Shown here: positions 9,433-19,193 of the stretch, piece by piece
How positions within the stretch are numbered: position 1 is the stretch's first letter
Layout of the letters: each line of letters begins with the position of its first letter
From: Vibrio bivalvicida
Lineage (GTDB): Bacteria > Pseudomonadota > Gammaproteobacteria > Enterobacterales > Vibrionaceae
Direction: 5' to 3'
DNA length: 64,000 bases
Assembly (NCBI RefSeq): GCF_001399455.2
Contig: NZ_LLEI02000032.1
Location: forward strand, 423,566-487,565
Notes under the pieces: model-generated
The model's database searches: none
What the model was told of the DNA's origin: nothing
Seen by the model: only the letters and a program-made list of their open reading frames with translations
Translations under genes and position numbers: made by a program

Positions 9433-9469
9433 AAAGAAAAGCCCCTTTTCCTTTGAGAGAACCGGGGCT
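9433..9469 (-). terminator. Terminator after the proximal flagellin
   Basis: AGCCCC/GGGGCT stem with an 18-nt loop; read on the minus strand it is followed by TTTTCTTTT. It lies about 185 bp beyond the flagellin stop at 9653, leaving a long 3' UTR. Confidence 0.65.
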
Positions 9470-9652
9470 ATTTGGTAGCCAATGCCAATATGGAGATCGA
9501 GAGAAATGATCACAGCCTGGCCGCCGTGTTACATAAGTGACTCCAGAAATGGAGCAGGTGAGAGAGAGAACTCCATAACCTGATCACCTATGTTTGCCGT
9601 CAAAACTACACTGACCCTACGTCTAGGTTAACGCCAGTGATAAGCTTGACCA

Positions 9653-10798
9653 CTACTGCAATAGTGATATCGCAGAGTTAGGCAACTGTTTTGCTTGAGC
9701 AAGTATCGAAGTACCTGCTTGTTGCAGAATTTGTGCTTTAGTCATCTGTGTTGTCTCTTTCGCGAAATCTGTATCACGGATTCGACTATTCGATGCTTCA
9801 ACGTTTTCTTGAATATTTGCAAGGTTATTAATGCTGTGACTTAGACGGTTCTGTTTTGCACCTAAGTCAGCACGCTGTGAGTCAACATACTTAAGAGCCG
9901 CATCAATAATGCCTACAGAGTTTTGTGCGCCACCTACTGAGCGAACATCAATGTTCTGCACTGTGGTCTGAACACCTGGTCCACCATTTAGTCCAAGTTC
10001 TCCAGCTAGGCCCCCTGAAATATTCAAGTTACCTTGTAGGTTTGGTTCAGCGGCAAAGATTTGCAGTCTGCCATCTTGGTCTACTGAGGCATTTAGCTTG
10101 TCGGTTTGGCCATTGATGTAAGTCGCTAACTCCTCGATATCGTCACCTGCTTTGGCAATAACATCTAACGTGATCGCTTCACCATCTTTGGTTGTGAACT
10201 CAAACTTCAGATCTTTGGCTGCCGCCGGAACACCCCATTCTTTATCTTTTGCCTTTTCAAGGTCAGAGATAAATGATTGACCGCCCATGCGAAAATCGTC
10301 AGCACGGATACTGGTCAAGCCCATGATGATTGCCTCACCAGAACTCGCGCCGATTTGGAAAGAGGCTTCACCAAATGATCCGTTCAGTAGTTTTCGACCA
10401 CCAAATGATGTGGTTTCAGCGATTCGGTTTAGCTCATCTTGCAGAGCCGATACTTCTTCATGCAACGCTTGGCGCTCAGACGCAGAGTTCGTACCGTTAG
10501 CCGATTGCAGTGACAAGTCACGAATACGTTGAAGAATCGAAGTCGACTCATTCATCGCACCTTCCGCTGTTTGGGCGATGGAGATGCCGTCATTCGCGTT
10601 GCGCATTGCGACATCTAAACCACGAGACTGAGCCGTTAAGCGGTTCGAAATTTGTAGGCCTGCCGCATCATCTTTAGCGCTGTTAATTCTTTGACCTGAA
10701 GATAGACGTTCCATGGAGGTATTTAACTCTCCAGTCGCCTTATTCAAGTAACGCTGAGCGGTCATCGCCGACACGTTAGTATTTACAGTAATGGTCAT
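9653..10798 (-). CDS. Flagellin (sigma-54 class, proximal copy)
   Basis: Polar flagellar filament subunit of 381 residues starting [18 protein letters not shown] at 10798, with an AGGAGAG Shine-Dalgarno. Conserved D0/D1 ends flank a variable domain; the C-terminus reads [21 protein letters not shown]. It closely resembles V. cholerae FlaA, the core flagellin that is essential and FlrC/sigma-54 dependent (FlaC in V. parahaemolyticus lettering). It lies just downstream of flgKL, as in other Vibrio, and a -24/-12 element lies 260 bp upstream. In this window only two flagellin genes follow flgL. Confidence 0.95.
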   Translation of the reverse strand: MTITVNTNVSAMTAQRYLNKATGELNTSMERLSSGQRINSAKDDAAGLQISNRLTAQSRGLDVAMRNANDGISIAQTAEGAMNESTSILQRIRDLSLQSANGTNSASERQALHEEVSALQDELNRIAETTSFGGRKLLNGSFGEASFQIGASSGEAIIMGLTSIRADDFRMGGQSFISDLEKAKDKEWGVPAAAKDLKFEFTTKDGEAITLDVIAKAGDDIEELATYINGQTDKLNASVDQDGRLQIFAAEPNLQGNLNISGGLAGELGLNGGPGVQTTVQNIDVRSVGGAQNSVGIIDAALKYVDSQRADLGAKQNRLSHSINNLANIQENVEASNSRIRDTDFAKETTQMTKAQILQQAGTSILAQAKQLPNSAISLLQ

Positions 10799-11169
10799 AG
10801 TTTGCTCTCCTATTGAGTTCGCAAGTGCTTGCGAAGCGGCCAGCTTAGTCTCATTGGGAAGCACTGACCGTAAATGACTTGCTAAGTAGGTCTACTGCCT
10901 ACTTAAAACTAATTTGTTTAACTCTGCACTAAACAATTCAAGTTGTATGCCAATATTCTAAAAGTTAACCAATAAAATATTTTTTCTTTATTTATTAGCC
11001 ACTTAAAAGGTGAGCTTGTTATTTGCTCGCATTGAGTAAATTTCACTCATCTAAAACGGCAAACTGATTGCCGCTCTTTTGCCACTCGATTGCCACTGCA
11101 TTTATCAGTCGCACTATCTTTCTGGCACATCTATCTCGCTCTTATGGCATTGCACATAAGGCATTGAGC
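10799..11169. other. flgL-flagellin intergenic region
   Basis: Holds the flagellin ribosome-binding site and 5' UTR, an AT-rich stretch at about 10910-11000, and the sigma-54 element. No coding sequence is supported. The repeated TGCCACT/TTGCCACT words at 11079-11097 could be activator (FlrC) contacts, which is a guess. Confidence 0.6.
11059..11074 (-). promoter_or_regulatory. Sigma-54 promoter upstream of the proximal flagellin
   Basis: On the minus strand CGGCAATCAGTTTGCC gives GG-N10-GC, the invariant -24/-12 spacing. It lies in the 371-bp gap between flgL and the flagellin. Two nearby TGGCAA copies (11080-11095) lack a correctly spaced GC. Confidence 0.6.
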
Positions 11170-12363
11170 TTAGATGTAGTTAAATAGGGTTAGATCTTTG
11201 GTTTTACCAAATGCCTGTTGTGACGCCTGCAGCGCGCGTGAGTTCTCATTGAATTCAATGATCGCTTCTGCGTAATCAAGATCTTCAAAATTGCTCTTAG
11301 ACTTAGCCAAGGTCATTTTGAAGTCATCATGCTGTTCTTCTTGAATATCTAATGTACTCAAGCGTGCGCCTACATCTGTACGCGCTTTGTTCAAATGAAT
11401 AAATGCAGAATGGAACTCTTGGACAATCTGATGTAATTGCGCAGTATTAGACGTATCTGACACTGATCCCCGAGACAGAGCCATCGCATTTTGGAAGGTT
11501 TCAAAAATACTGTATGCTTTTTTAGGCTCAAGGGTGATCTCATCACCTTTCGTAATCTGCCCTTTAACCTGAATAGAAACATCTTCGAACTTGATGCCAA
11601 CCGCTGGATCAAAGGTATCCGCTTTTACTATTGAGCCATCACGTTCTAACTGATAGCCATATTTGCCATCAGGCATATCCACGAACGTCACCTTATAAGT
11701 GGAGCTGTCGTCAGGATTGATATTTATGGCACGCTCCAGCAATAGCTCAGACGTTTCGTTAAGATTGTACTTAGGTTCAAAATCACCAAAGGGATTGTCG
11801 ATCTCCATAAATAGCTTGCTGCCAGGGTCATTGATTGGCATCTCTAAGCTATTAGAGATCTTCATTTTGCGCTGATAGTCATCGCCTGCGTATACCACAT
11901 CCCCATCTTTATCACGGAAGAAAGGCTGATTTTTAGGCTTAGTACCAGCAAAAATGTAGTTGCCCGATTCATCCTGAACGTTAACTAGGTTCAGAAAGTT
12001 GTTGGCTATTTCCTGCATTTCTCGACGCTTAGCCAAACGGTCTTCTGGAGACAACGAGCCATTGATCATTTCCATTACCGTTCGTTTTGCTTCATCAGCA
12101 TACTCTTCGGCATTCGAGATAATCACCTCATGGTGCTCTAGACGGTTACGGGAAAGCGTAATCGCATCGGTGAACTGGCGTAGTTGCTCTTTTTGCTGGC
12201 CAATATTCTGTATGTAGTGTGTTGCTAACGGGTCATCACTCGCTTTCATCAGCTTCTTGCCAGAGGCTAGCTGAGCTTGATTGTGATGGACTTTTGCTTC
12301 CGAACGGCGCAAATCATTCTGCACTGATTGATAGTTATGGAAGCTAGAAATACGATTCATCAT
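11170..12363 (-). CDS. flgL: Flagellar hook-filament junction protein FlgL (HAP3)
   Basis: Junction protein between hook and filament. The 397-residue product starts MMNRISSFHNYQS; tandem ATGs follow AGGAGG and either could serve. The N-terminal flagellin-like helix includes LASGKKLMKASDDPLA and the C-terminal one includes FNENSRALQASQQAFGK. The centre holds the VQDESGNYIFAGTKP beta-rich segment typical of FlgL. It is 10 bp downstream of flgK. Confidence 0.95.
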   Translation of the reverse strand: MMNRISSFHNYQSVQNDLRRSEAKVHHNQAQLASGKKLMKASDDPLATHYIQNIGQQKEQLRQFTDAITLSRNRLEHHEVIISNAEEYADEAKRTVMEMINGSLSPEDRLAKRREMQEIANNFLNLVNVQDESGNYIFAGTKPKNQPFFRDKDGDVVYAGDDYQRKMKISNSLEMPINDPGSKLFMEIDNPFGDFEPKYNLNETSELLLERAININPDDSSTYKVTFVDMPDGKYGYQLERDGSIVKADTFDPAVGIKFEDVSIQVKGQITKGDEITLEPKKAYSIFETFQNAMALSRGSVSDTSNTAQLHQIVQEFHSAFIHLNKARTDVGARLSTLDIQEEQHDDFKMTLAKSKSNFEDLDYAEAIIEFNENSRALQASQQAFGKTKDLTLFNYI

Positions 12364-12373
12364 TTACGCCTCC

Positions 12374-14248
12374 TTATCTCAACGCAAGAATGGTGTTAAA
12401 GGTATCGTTAGCCGCCTGCATAATTCGAGACGAGGCCATATATGCTTGTTGGAACTTCATCATGTTGGCCGCTTCTTCATCCAAGTTCACACCGGCAATT
12501 GATGCCACTCTTTCTTGAGCGGCTTCTTTCTCTAAACGAGAAACATCGGTTAGGCGTGAAGCGGTGGACATTTGCAAGCCAACATCTGTATTCAAGTTGT
12601 GGTAAATATCCAAAATAGTCGACTCACCATCATTCAGCTTTTTGTCGGTCTGGATATTTTGCATTTTGAGCAAGTTGCCGTTGTCCCCTTCTGAAGGGAC
12701 AAGGTTTGCCGTAAACTTATCATTGGGCAAAGCGCCACCGCTGAGTTCAAACGATGTTCCCTGAACCGTCACTGGGCCTGTTGGTGGATATGTTTGAGGC
12801 TGAAGTAAAATTTTGCCATCTGTATCAGTAACGGCAAATTGTTGTCCGTCAGGAGAGATAATCACTTCAAACTCACGCAGACTACCCGCTTGCGCAATAC
12901 TGAACTCAGCACTGCCCTGAGCAAATGTGGTGGAAGCTTCATAACTTTGTGCAGCAATATCGCTCGGATCATTGGTTGCCATCTGCATCTGAGCAGCACC
13001 ATTGCGAGTTGGACGAATGAGCACCCTCTCCCCAGCCTCTAAACCGTTACGAATATCAATACGCAAACCGTCTAACGCTATCGAATTATCAACCACTGGA
13101 ACAATAAACTGCTCACCAGATGGACGAGTGACGTAGTAATCTCCGCCGACGTATTGCAGTGAATACTGACCACCGACTAGCTGATTGGTATTGTCGATAT
13201 ATACTGCCAAATCTGCTTTTGAATTGGAGGAAGTCACAACACGAGATTCCGCTACAAAATCAGAGTTCACATCGGTAAACATTAAGCCACCAATATTGCC
13301 CCTGAGATCCAGACCTTGAGACTGCAAACTGTTAACTTCATAAGAGAAAGAAGTCGCTAATTTACCAAGCTCATCCATCAACTGGGGAATCTTCTCATCG
13401 CGCATTGTCAGCATCGCACCTATCTTGCCATCAATATCTTTGGTGGTGATTGCTTTGATCCCTTTACCTTCAATCATGGCAAGGCGACGCTGATGTACAT
13501 CTGGATAGCCATCAATCATTTTAAGCTCACTAGCTTCAGTGCCTGAAACCAATGTATGACCATTACCAATATGAACGTTGAAGCCCTCTGCATTCTTACG
13601 CGGTGTTACCGTAACTTTTGTATATTCAGATAGCTCAGCGATAAGCTTTTCATGGGTGTCCATCAGGTCATTGTGCGGACCAGGGGTACGCATCATTAGG
13701 CGGTGAAGATCTCTTATTTCTAAAGCAAGTTGGTTGACGCGCTCAATACCTAGATCCAGTTTTTTGTTGGTTACATCAGATTGACGACGCACTGTCTCAT
13801 GAAAGTCATTTAGGTTCTGAGTGATTAAGTTAGCTTTCTCAAGCACAACTTTTCGCGCGCCGACATCATTAGGGCTATCAGCTAAGGACTTAACTGCGTC
13901 GAACCACTCATTGAGATTTTCTGGAATCTTTTTAGAAGCGACGGAAGACAGCATGTTGGACAGCATTTCCAAGTTGGCTTCATCATCGACTTTATGAGCA
14001 TAGTTGGTAGTGGAAACGTTAAGCTCATTAACGGCAAACTGATCCCAAGAGCGGCGAACTTTTTCCACATGAACGCCCATACCATAGGTTTCCCCGCCAT
14101 ATTGGCGCGGCATATTTGTGCCTTGTATCACCGACTGACGGCTATAACCCTCTGTATTTACATTAGAGATGTTATGACCGGTGGTGTTTAATTGTCTCTG
14201 AGCTGTGAGAACGCTTTGCGAACCAAGATTCAGAAGATCAGACGACAT
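12374..14248 (-). CDS. flgK: Flagellar hook-associated protein FlgK (HAP1)
   Basis: First hook-filament junction protein, 624 residues. It starts MSSDLLNLGSQSVLTAQRQLN and carries the rod/hook signature NISNVNTEGYSRQ at about residues 26-38. The C-terminal helix EEAANMMKFQQAYMASSRIMQ is the HAP1 class end. It heads a two-gene operon with flgL, preceded by a perfect sigma-54 promoter 56 bp upstream and separated from flgJ by a heptamer repeat. Confidence 0.96.
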   Translation of the reverse strand: MSSDLLNLGSQSVLTAQRQLNTTGHNISNVNTEGYSRQSVIQGTNMPRQYGGETYGMGVHVEKVRRSWDQFAVNELNVSTTNYAHKVDDEANLEMLSNMLSSVASKKIPENLNEWFDAVKSLADSPNDVGARKVVLEKANLITQNLNDFHETVRRQSDVTNKKLDLGIERVNQLALEIRDLHRLMMRTPGPHNDLMDTHEKLIAELSEYTKVTVTPRKNAEGFNVHIGNGHTLVSGTEASELKMIDGYPDVHQRRLAMIEGKGIKAITTKDIDGKIGAMLTMRDEKIPQLMDELGKLATSFSYEVNSLQSQGLDLRGNIGGLMFTDVNSDFVAESRVVTSSNSKADLAVYIDNTNQLVGGQYSLQYVGGDYYVTRPSGEQFIVPVVDNSIALDGLRIDIRNGLEAGERVLIRPTRNGAAQMQMATNDPSDIAAQSYEASTTFAQGSAEFSIAQAGSLREFEVIISPDGQQFAVTDTDGKILLQPQTYPPTGPVTVQGTSFELSGGALPNDKFTANLVPSEGDNGNLLKMQNIQTDKKLNDGESTILDIYHNLNTDVGLQMSTASRLTDVSRLEKEAAQERVASIAGVNLDEEAANMMKFQQAYMASSRIMQAANDTFNTILALR

Positions 14249-14303
14249 ATTGCCCCCAAGAAACCTTTTAAAATCAGTGTTAACTGAACATCTAGGTTAG
14301 AAC

Positions 14304-14320
14304 TTGCAATATGTGTGCCA
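14304..14320 (-). promoter_or_regulatory. Sigma-54 promoter of flgKL
   Basis: On the minus strand TGGCACACATATTGCAA: GG-N10-GC, with consensus TGGCAC and TTGCA halves. It is 56 bp before the flgK ATG and directly abuts the heptamer array on its upstream side. Confidence 0.88.
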
Positions 14321-14323
14321 AGT

Positions 14324-14415
<92 letters not shown>

Positions 14416-14473
14416 ATTTTATCTAGTTTGAAAGAAGCCCTGTCAACAGCTCCTCTCGCCTCCCGAAACGCAA

Positions 14474-14533
14474 TGTTCTGTAGGGCGTAGCCCGTTCTCG
14501 AGCGAAGCGTCCGTAGGACGAAGTCCGCTCCTT
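14474..14533. repeat. Cluster of short related hairpins downstream of flgJ
   Basis: Two near-identical palindromic words, TAGGGCGTAGCCC and TAGGACGAAGTCC, separated by CGAGCGAAGCG. Each forms a 4-5 bp stem with a 3-nt loop. They sit right after the flgJ stop on the minus strand, without a T-run. This looks like a small interspersed repeat or mRNA 3'-end stabiliser. Confidence 0.6.
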
Positions 14534-14537
14534 CACC

Positions 14538-15446
14538 TTACATCTGGTCTATGCGTGCTTTAACGCTTAATACCTTGTCTGCGTACCTTGGATCGGTCGC
14601 ATAGCCTGCTTGATGAATGCCTCTAATAAACTCTTCGTTATTACCGCCATGACGTAGCGCAGTGGTGTAACGAGGGTTTTGATTAAGGAAACGCACGTAG
14701 TCGTTGAAACTATCTTCATAGCTAGAGTAAGAACGGAAAGCTGCATTTTCTTTAACAGGCACACCTTGATGATACTCAAGAGTTTGAGTCGATACCTTAT
14801 CTCCAGACCAACTACGATCCGCTTTGATATTGAATAGGTTATTACTGCTACCACGTGAGTTATTGACAACCTTCTGTCCCCAACCCGTTTCTAATGCGGC
14901 TTGAGCAAGTAGAAGCGATGAATCAATACCTAGCGCACTTGCCGCTTTTTCTGCATAAGGCTTCATTGATTTAACAAAAGTTTCTGGCGACTCAAAGCGA
15001 GAAGGTGGTGTCGATGCTGGCAAGGCTACAGTTGTAGAGTCCGCTCGTTCATGACGGGTACGGTCTATTTTTTCCATCATAGCTTCAAAATCTTCATTGC
15101 GCGCTTTGGCAGTTTGATTTTCTACGCTGCCTGTAGAGAGCTGAGCAACAATCATATCCGCGAGCCCTAATGATCCCGAGGTACTTAGCTCACTCGACAT
15201 CTGCTCATCCATCATCTGACGATAGAACTGCTGATTTTGGCTGTCCATCAAACCAGATTCGAACGTTGAGTTAGCATCGCGCATAGACTTAAACAGCATA
15301 GAGGTGAAAATGGCCTCAAACTGCTTTGCCGCCGCTGTTAGAGCCGCTTTTTCGCTTCCTTCATCACCCTCTACCGCTTGTTTACGTAGCTTATCTAAGC
15401 CAGCGATATCGTGAATAAAGCCGATATCATTGCCGTTGTTAATCAT
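14538..15446 (-). CDS. flgJ: Flagellar rod cap/peptidoglycan hydrolase FlgJ
   Basis: Bifunctional periplasmic protein that scaffolds rod assembly and opens the cell wall for it. The 302-residue protein has an N-terminal rod-cap domain (KQFEAIFTSMLFKSMRDAN, about residues 41-60) and a C-terminal glucosaminidase domain from about residue 145. The catalytic Glu is in AQAALETGWGQK and the domain ends with HQAGYATDPRYADKV. It is 10 bp after flgI and last in the flgFGHIJ run. Confidence 0.95.
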   Translation of the reverse strand: MINNGNDIGFIHDIAGLDKLRKQAVEGDEGSEKAALTAAAKQFEAIFTSMLFKSMRDANSTFESGLMDSQNQQFYRQMMDEQMSSELSTSGSLGLADMIVAQLSTGSVENQTAKARNEDFEAMMEKIDRTRHERADSTTVALPASTPPSRFESPETFVKSMKPYAEKAASALGIDSSLLLAQAALETGWGQKVVNNSRGSSNNLFNIKADRSWSGDKVSTQTLEYHQGVPVKENAAFRSYSSYEDSFNDYVRFLNQNPRYTTALRHGGNNEEFIRGIHQAGYATDPRYADKVLSVKARIDQM

Positions 15447-15456
15447 GCTCTACTCC

Positions 15457-16548
15457 TTAGATTACGATCAGTTGTCCTTCAATAGCACCTGCTTGCTTCA
15501 ACGCCTGCAAGATAGCCATTAAATCAGAAGGGGCCGCACCAACTTCATTCACCGCTCGAACCAGATCATCCAAGGTCAATCCAGGCTCAAACTTAAACAT
15601 TTTGCCCTGTTCTTCCGTCACCTCAATGTCGGTATCGGGAACGACGACAGTCTCACCACCACCAAAGGCATTCGGCTGGCTGACATTAAGATTCTCTTTG
15701 ATCGCCACTGTCATACCGCCATGCGTAACCGCTGCTGGTTTTAAGCGCACATGTTTACCGACAACTATGGTGCCAGTACGCGAGTTAACTATAATTTTCG
15801 CAGAGCCTTCCGCTGGGTTAAATTCGATATTTTCAATCGCCGATAAGAAAGCAACACGCTGAGTAATGTCACGCGGAGCACGTACTTTTACCGACGTCGC
15901 ATCGACCGCAGACGCCATTTGCGGACCAAGGAAGTTATTAACCGCATCGGCCATACGCTGTGCAGTGGTAAAATCAGACTCAAGGAGGTTAAAGGTAATA
16001 TAATCGCCACGGCTAAACGGAGTTGGGATTTCGCGTTCAACCATAGCACCGTTTGAAATCATGCCTGCAGTTGGGTTATTGCCGACAATTTTTGAGCCAT
16101 CAGCCCCTGTTGCACTAAAGCCACTCACCACAAGATTGCCCTGCGCAACGGCATAGATTTGCCCATCTAAGCCTTTCAGCATTGTTTGCATCAGGGTGCC
16201 GCCTCGTAGGCTCTTTGCCGAACCAATCGAAGACACCGTCACATCGATTGTTTGACCTTGTTTTGAAAAGGCAGGCAATTCAGCCGTCACAATCACAGCC
16301 GCAACATTTTTACTCTTAGGCTTCGTACCGGGTGGCATCTGAATACCAAAGTTTTGCAACATTGCATTGAAACTTTGATCGGTAAAGGGGGTTGATTCTC
16401 CTGTACCAGGTAAACCTGTGACCAAGCCATAACCAACTAATTGGTTACTACGCACACCAGCGACCTGAGACACATCTTTAATGCGTGCCGCCTGTGCGGA
16501 ATTGGCAACAAACACTATACAGGTTAAAAGGAGAAACAACTTTTTCAT
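15457..16548 (-). CDS. flgI: Flagellar P-ring protein FlgI
   Basis: Forms the periplasmic P-ring around the rod. I prefer the ATG at 16548 ([20 protein letters not shown]) over one two codons upstream because AAGGG is better spaced from it. The 363-residue precursor has a Sec signal cleaved after about residue 20. The mature N-terminus [30 protein letters not shown] is the family hallmark. It lies between flgH and flgJ. Confidence 0.96.
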   Translation of the reverse strand: MKKLFLLLTCIVFVANSAQAARIKDVSQVAGVRSNQLVGYGLVTGLPGTGESTPFTDQSFNAMLQNFGIQMPPGTKPKSKNVAAVIVTAELPAFSKQGQTIDVTVSSIGSAKSLRGGTLMQTMLKGLDGQIYAVAQGNLVVSGFSATGADGSKIVGNNPTAGMISNGAMVEREIPTPFSRGDYITFNLLESDFTTAQRMADAVNNFLGPQMASAVDATSVKVRAPRDITQRVAFLSAIENIEFNPAEGSAKIIVNSRTGTIVVGKHVRLKPAAVTHGGMTVAIKENLNVSQPNAFGGGETVVVPDTDIEVTEEQGKMFKFEPGLTLDDLVRAVNEVGAAPSDLMAILQALKQAGAIEGQLIVI

Positions 16549-16615
16549 GATCATGCCCTTGTTCTAATCTCTATGCCCACTTTATATACTGCCAAAAAAG
16601 CGGCATCAGATGGAA

Positions 16616-17395
16616 TTATAGGGAGACATTAAAGAATCGTGCCAAGAATCCAGGTTCTTGCATATCTTGTTGAGTGCCCGTACCAGAGTATTGGATTCGA
16701 GCATTAGAAATTCTATTCGATGCGATCGTGTTATCGTACTTGATATCATCCGGACGAATCGTGCCGCTTAGGCGAATGTACTCATCTCCTGTATTCAGCG
16801 TTAGCCACTTCTCACCACGAATCACTAGATTGCCATTAGCGAGTACTTCTATCACTTCAACGGTAATCGAGCCAGAAATACTGTTGCTTTGGTTAGCGGC
16901 CGCACTACCTTTAAATTTATTGTCGTTACTTAGGTTATACGAGAAATTGTAATCACCAATGTTGAGCTGCTGACCACCAACTTCTAACGGGTCCATTGAC
17001 GCATCATTATTTTTTGATAAGTCAGCATCTGAGCTTTTTGCTGCTTTGGTACTTTCATCTAAGGTGACAGTAATGATGTCACCAAGTCCACGTGGTTTTG
17101 AGTCATCATACAAACTGTTGGTGCTCGCCGTATTAAACAGCGAGCCTGTTTCCGCTGCATAGTGCTCAGGTTGGTGTTTAGGGTGAATAGGAGCCCAAGC
17201 GGGGTCGCCTGAAACGGGATCGGAGCGGCCACGCATAGAATCAACCAGACCTGAACTTTCTTGCTTAGATTTGTCACCCTCGACGGCATCAACCGTTGTT
17301 GTTCCCTGTGTGACATCTGGGGTTTCGATTGGCGGCTCTAACATTGTACAACCCGACATCACTGCTAGCGTAAAAAGTGCGATTATTCGATTCAT
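16616..17395 (-). CDS. flgH: Flagellar L-ring lipoprotein FlgH
   Basis: Forms the outer-membrane L-ring. The 259-residue precursor starts [16 protein letters not shown], with the lipobox Cys at residue 16; the in-frame GTG four codons upstream is less likely. The [21 protein letters not shown] segment and the C-terminal [19 protein letters not shown] motif identify the family. It is 24 bp after flgG. Confidence 0.95.
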   Translation of the reverse strand: MNRIIALFTLAVMSGCTMLEPPIETPDVTQGTTTVDAVEGDKSKQESSGLVDSMRGRSDPVSGDPAWAPIHPKHQPEHYAAETGSLFNTASTNSLYDDSKPRGLGDIITVTLDESTKAAKSSDADLSKNNDASMDPLEVGGQQLNIGDYNFSYNLSNDNKFKGSAAANQSNSISGSITVEVIEVLANGNLVIRGEKWLTLNTGDEYIRLSGTIRPDDIKYDNTIASNRISNARIQYSGTGTQQDMQEPGFLARFFNVSL

Positions 17396-17419
17396 TTCTA
17401 TTCCCACCCTAAACCGTGC

Positions 17420-18208
17420 TTATAACTGCTGATTCACAAAGCTCATCATCTTGTCTACCGCTGAGATGACTTTTGAATTCATTTCGTAAACACGTTGAGC
17501 TTCTATCATGTTGACTAGCTCTTCGGTCACATTCACATTCGATGTTTCAAGCATTGACTGTCTTACTTCACCAAAGCCGTCAAAACCTGGGACACCTTCT
17601 TGCGGATCACCACTTGCACCTGTCGGTAGATAAAGATTTTGACCTATCGGCTCTAGCCCGCCTGGGTTAATAAAATCGACCGTTGCAATCTGTCCGACAA
17701 CTTGGTTATCTTGCTGACCTCGGACACGAACAGAGACCTCACCATCGGTACCCACAGTTATGCTGATTGCATCTTCCGGAATAGCAATCTCAGGCTCTAG
17801 TGAATATCCGGCGCCTGAAGTCACAATTACCCCTTCATCGTTAACGGTAAACTGACCATTGCGTGAATAACCAATGTTGCCGTCTGGCATCAAGATCTGG
17901 AAGAAGCCATCACCTTCAATCATCATATCGAGGCTATTATTCGTTGTTTGAGTATTACCTTGGGTGTGAACTTTTTGCGTCGCCACCACTTTAGAACCTG
18001 CACCTAGCATTAAGCCACTTGGTAATTCAGTATTCTGTGACGACTGACCACCTGGCTGATTGATGTTCTGATAGAACAAATCTTCAAAAACAGCGCGGCT
18101 TTTTTTATAACCAACTGTTGAAGCGTTCGCCAGGTTGTTTGAAATTGTTGAGATATTGGTTTGTTGAGCGTCTAAGCCCGTTTTACTTACCCATAGTGCC
18201 GGATGCAT
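17420..18208 (-). CDS. flgG: Flagellar distal rod protein FlgG
   Basis: Distal rod subunit of 262 residues. The N-terminal helix MHPALWVSKTGLDAQQTNIS is followed by NNLANASTVGYKKSRAVFED, the rod-protein motif. The C-terminus VNVTEELVNMIEAQRVYEMN matches flagellar basal-body Pfam domains. It follows flgF by 19 bp. Confidence 0.96.
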   Translation of the reverse strand: MHPALWVSKTGLDAQQTNISTISNNLANASTVGYKKSRAVFEDLFYQNINQPGGQSSQNTELPSGLMLGAGSKVVATQKVHTQGNTQTTNNSLDMMIEGDGFFQILMPDGNIGYSRNGQFTVNDEGVIVTSGAGYSLEPEIAIPEDAISITVGTDGEVSVRVRGQQDNQVVGQIATVDFINPGGLEPIGQNLYLPTGASGDPQEGVPGFDGFGEVRQSMLETSNVNVTEELVNMIEAQRVYEMNSKVISAVDKMMSFVNQQL

Positions 18209-18227
18209 AGCTCTCTCCTAGAATCTG

Positions 18228-18977
18228 TTAGCTCATACGAAGCAGAGAATCAGACGCTTTGTCCATGTCTTCTGCTGTGCTCATCATTTTTACTTGCATT
18301 TCAAACTGACGTTGCAAGTCAATAAGGTTAGTCATTTCGCCTATAGCATTGACGTTACTACCTTCAATTGCCCCTGTGAGCAGTTTTACACTGGCATCCA
18401 CTTCGTATGCCGCATTAGGATCTTTTGCACGGAACAAGCCGTTTATGTCTTTGAATAGTGATTGGTTGTTGGTGCGAGTAAGTTTAATTCGATCGACGAC
18501 TTCTATTGCATCGGCTGGAGCGCCTTGCGGAACCACAGAAATCGTACCGTCATTTCCGATCTCAACTTTGCTGATTGGAATCGGCAGGGTAATCGGTGCC
18601 CCTGTTTCACCTAAGACTAGATTTCCGTTACCGCTAACCAGTAGACCGTTCACATCAATTTTGAGGTTACCGTTTCGCGTTAGACCTTCTTTGCCCGTTT
18701 TGTCGAGTACCGATATCCAACCATCACCTTGAATGGTAACATCTAAGTCTCGGCCGGTGGTAATCACGCTCCCTTGCTGGAAATTATGTCCCGGACGCTC
18801 TGTCATGCTAAACACGCGGCTTGGTAGACCATCGCCATACGCTTGCATTGAACGAGCTTGCGCCAAATCAGCACGGAAACCCGTGGTACTGACGTTCGCT
18901 AAGTTGTTTGCTCTGAGCTGTAAAGCCTGCATGTTTTGCTTAGCTCCGCTCATCGCGAGAAACAGTGCACGATCCAT
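18228..18977 (-). CDS. flgF: Flagellar proximal rod protein FlgF
   Basis: Proximal rod subunit of 249 residues starting MDRALFLAMSGAKQNMQALQ; the ATG at 18977 follows GGAGC and is preferred over one four codons upstream. RANNLANVSTTGFRADLAQ is the rod signature, and the C-terminus carries NAIGEMTNLIDLQRQFEMQ. It is the first gene of flgFGHIJ, with its own sigma-54 promoter 37 bp upstream. Confidence 0.95.
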   Translation of the reverse strand: MDRALFLAMSGAKQNMQALQLRANNLANVSTTGFRADLAQARSMQAYGDGLPSRVFSMTERPGHNFQQGSVITTGRDLDVTIQGDGWISVLDKTGKEGLTRNGNLKIDVNGLLVSGNGNLVLGETGAPITLPIPISKVEIGNDGTISVVPQGAPADAIEVVDRIKLTRTNNQSLFKDINGLFRAKDPNAAYEVDASVKLLTGAIEGSNVNAIGEMTNLIDLQRQFEMQVKMMSTAEDMDKASDSLLRMS

Positions 18978-19013
18978 AATTTGCTCCAAAAATCACAATT
19001 CAGATCAATGAAA

Positions 19014-19028
19014 GCAATTGGCGTGCCA
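19014..19028 (-). promoter_or_regulatory. Sigma-54 promoter of flgFGHIJ
   Basis: On the minus strand TGGCACGCCAATTGC, with GG-N10-GC spacing and near-consensus bases in both halves; 37 bp ahead of the flgF ATG. Confidence 0.88.
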
Positions 19029-19119
19029 ATTTAAATACCATCTATAAATCAACAGATTAGCAGGATATAACGGCAAGTATAGAGAAGAATTAGAGAAAGG
19101 TTTTGCCGAAGTGGCAATA

Positions 19120-19152
19120 ATAGCAAGCTGATCATTGCCACCAGCTTGCTAT
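19120..19152 (-). terminator. Stem-loop between flgE and flgF
   Basis: Eleven-bp perfect stem ATAGCAAGCTG/CAGCTTGCTAT with an 11-nt loop, 42 bp after the flgE stop. No clean T-run follows, so it may be a weak terminator or an mRNA 3' stabiliser for flgBCDE. Confidence 0.55.
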
Positions 19153-19193
19153 TCAGATGATTGCGACATCTCGCTAAGGATACCTTACAGTGA

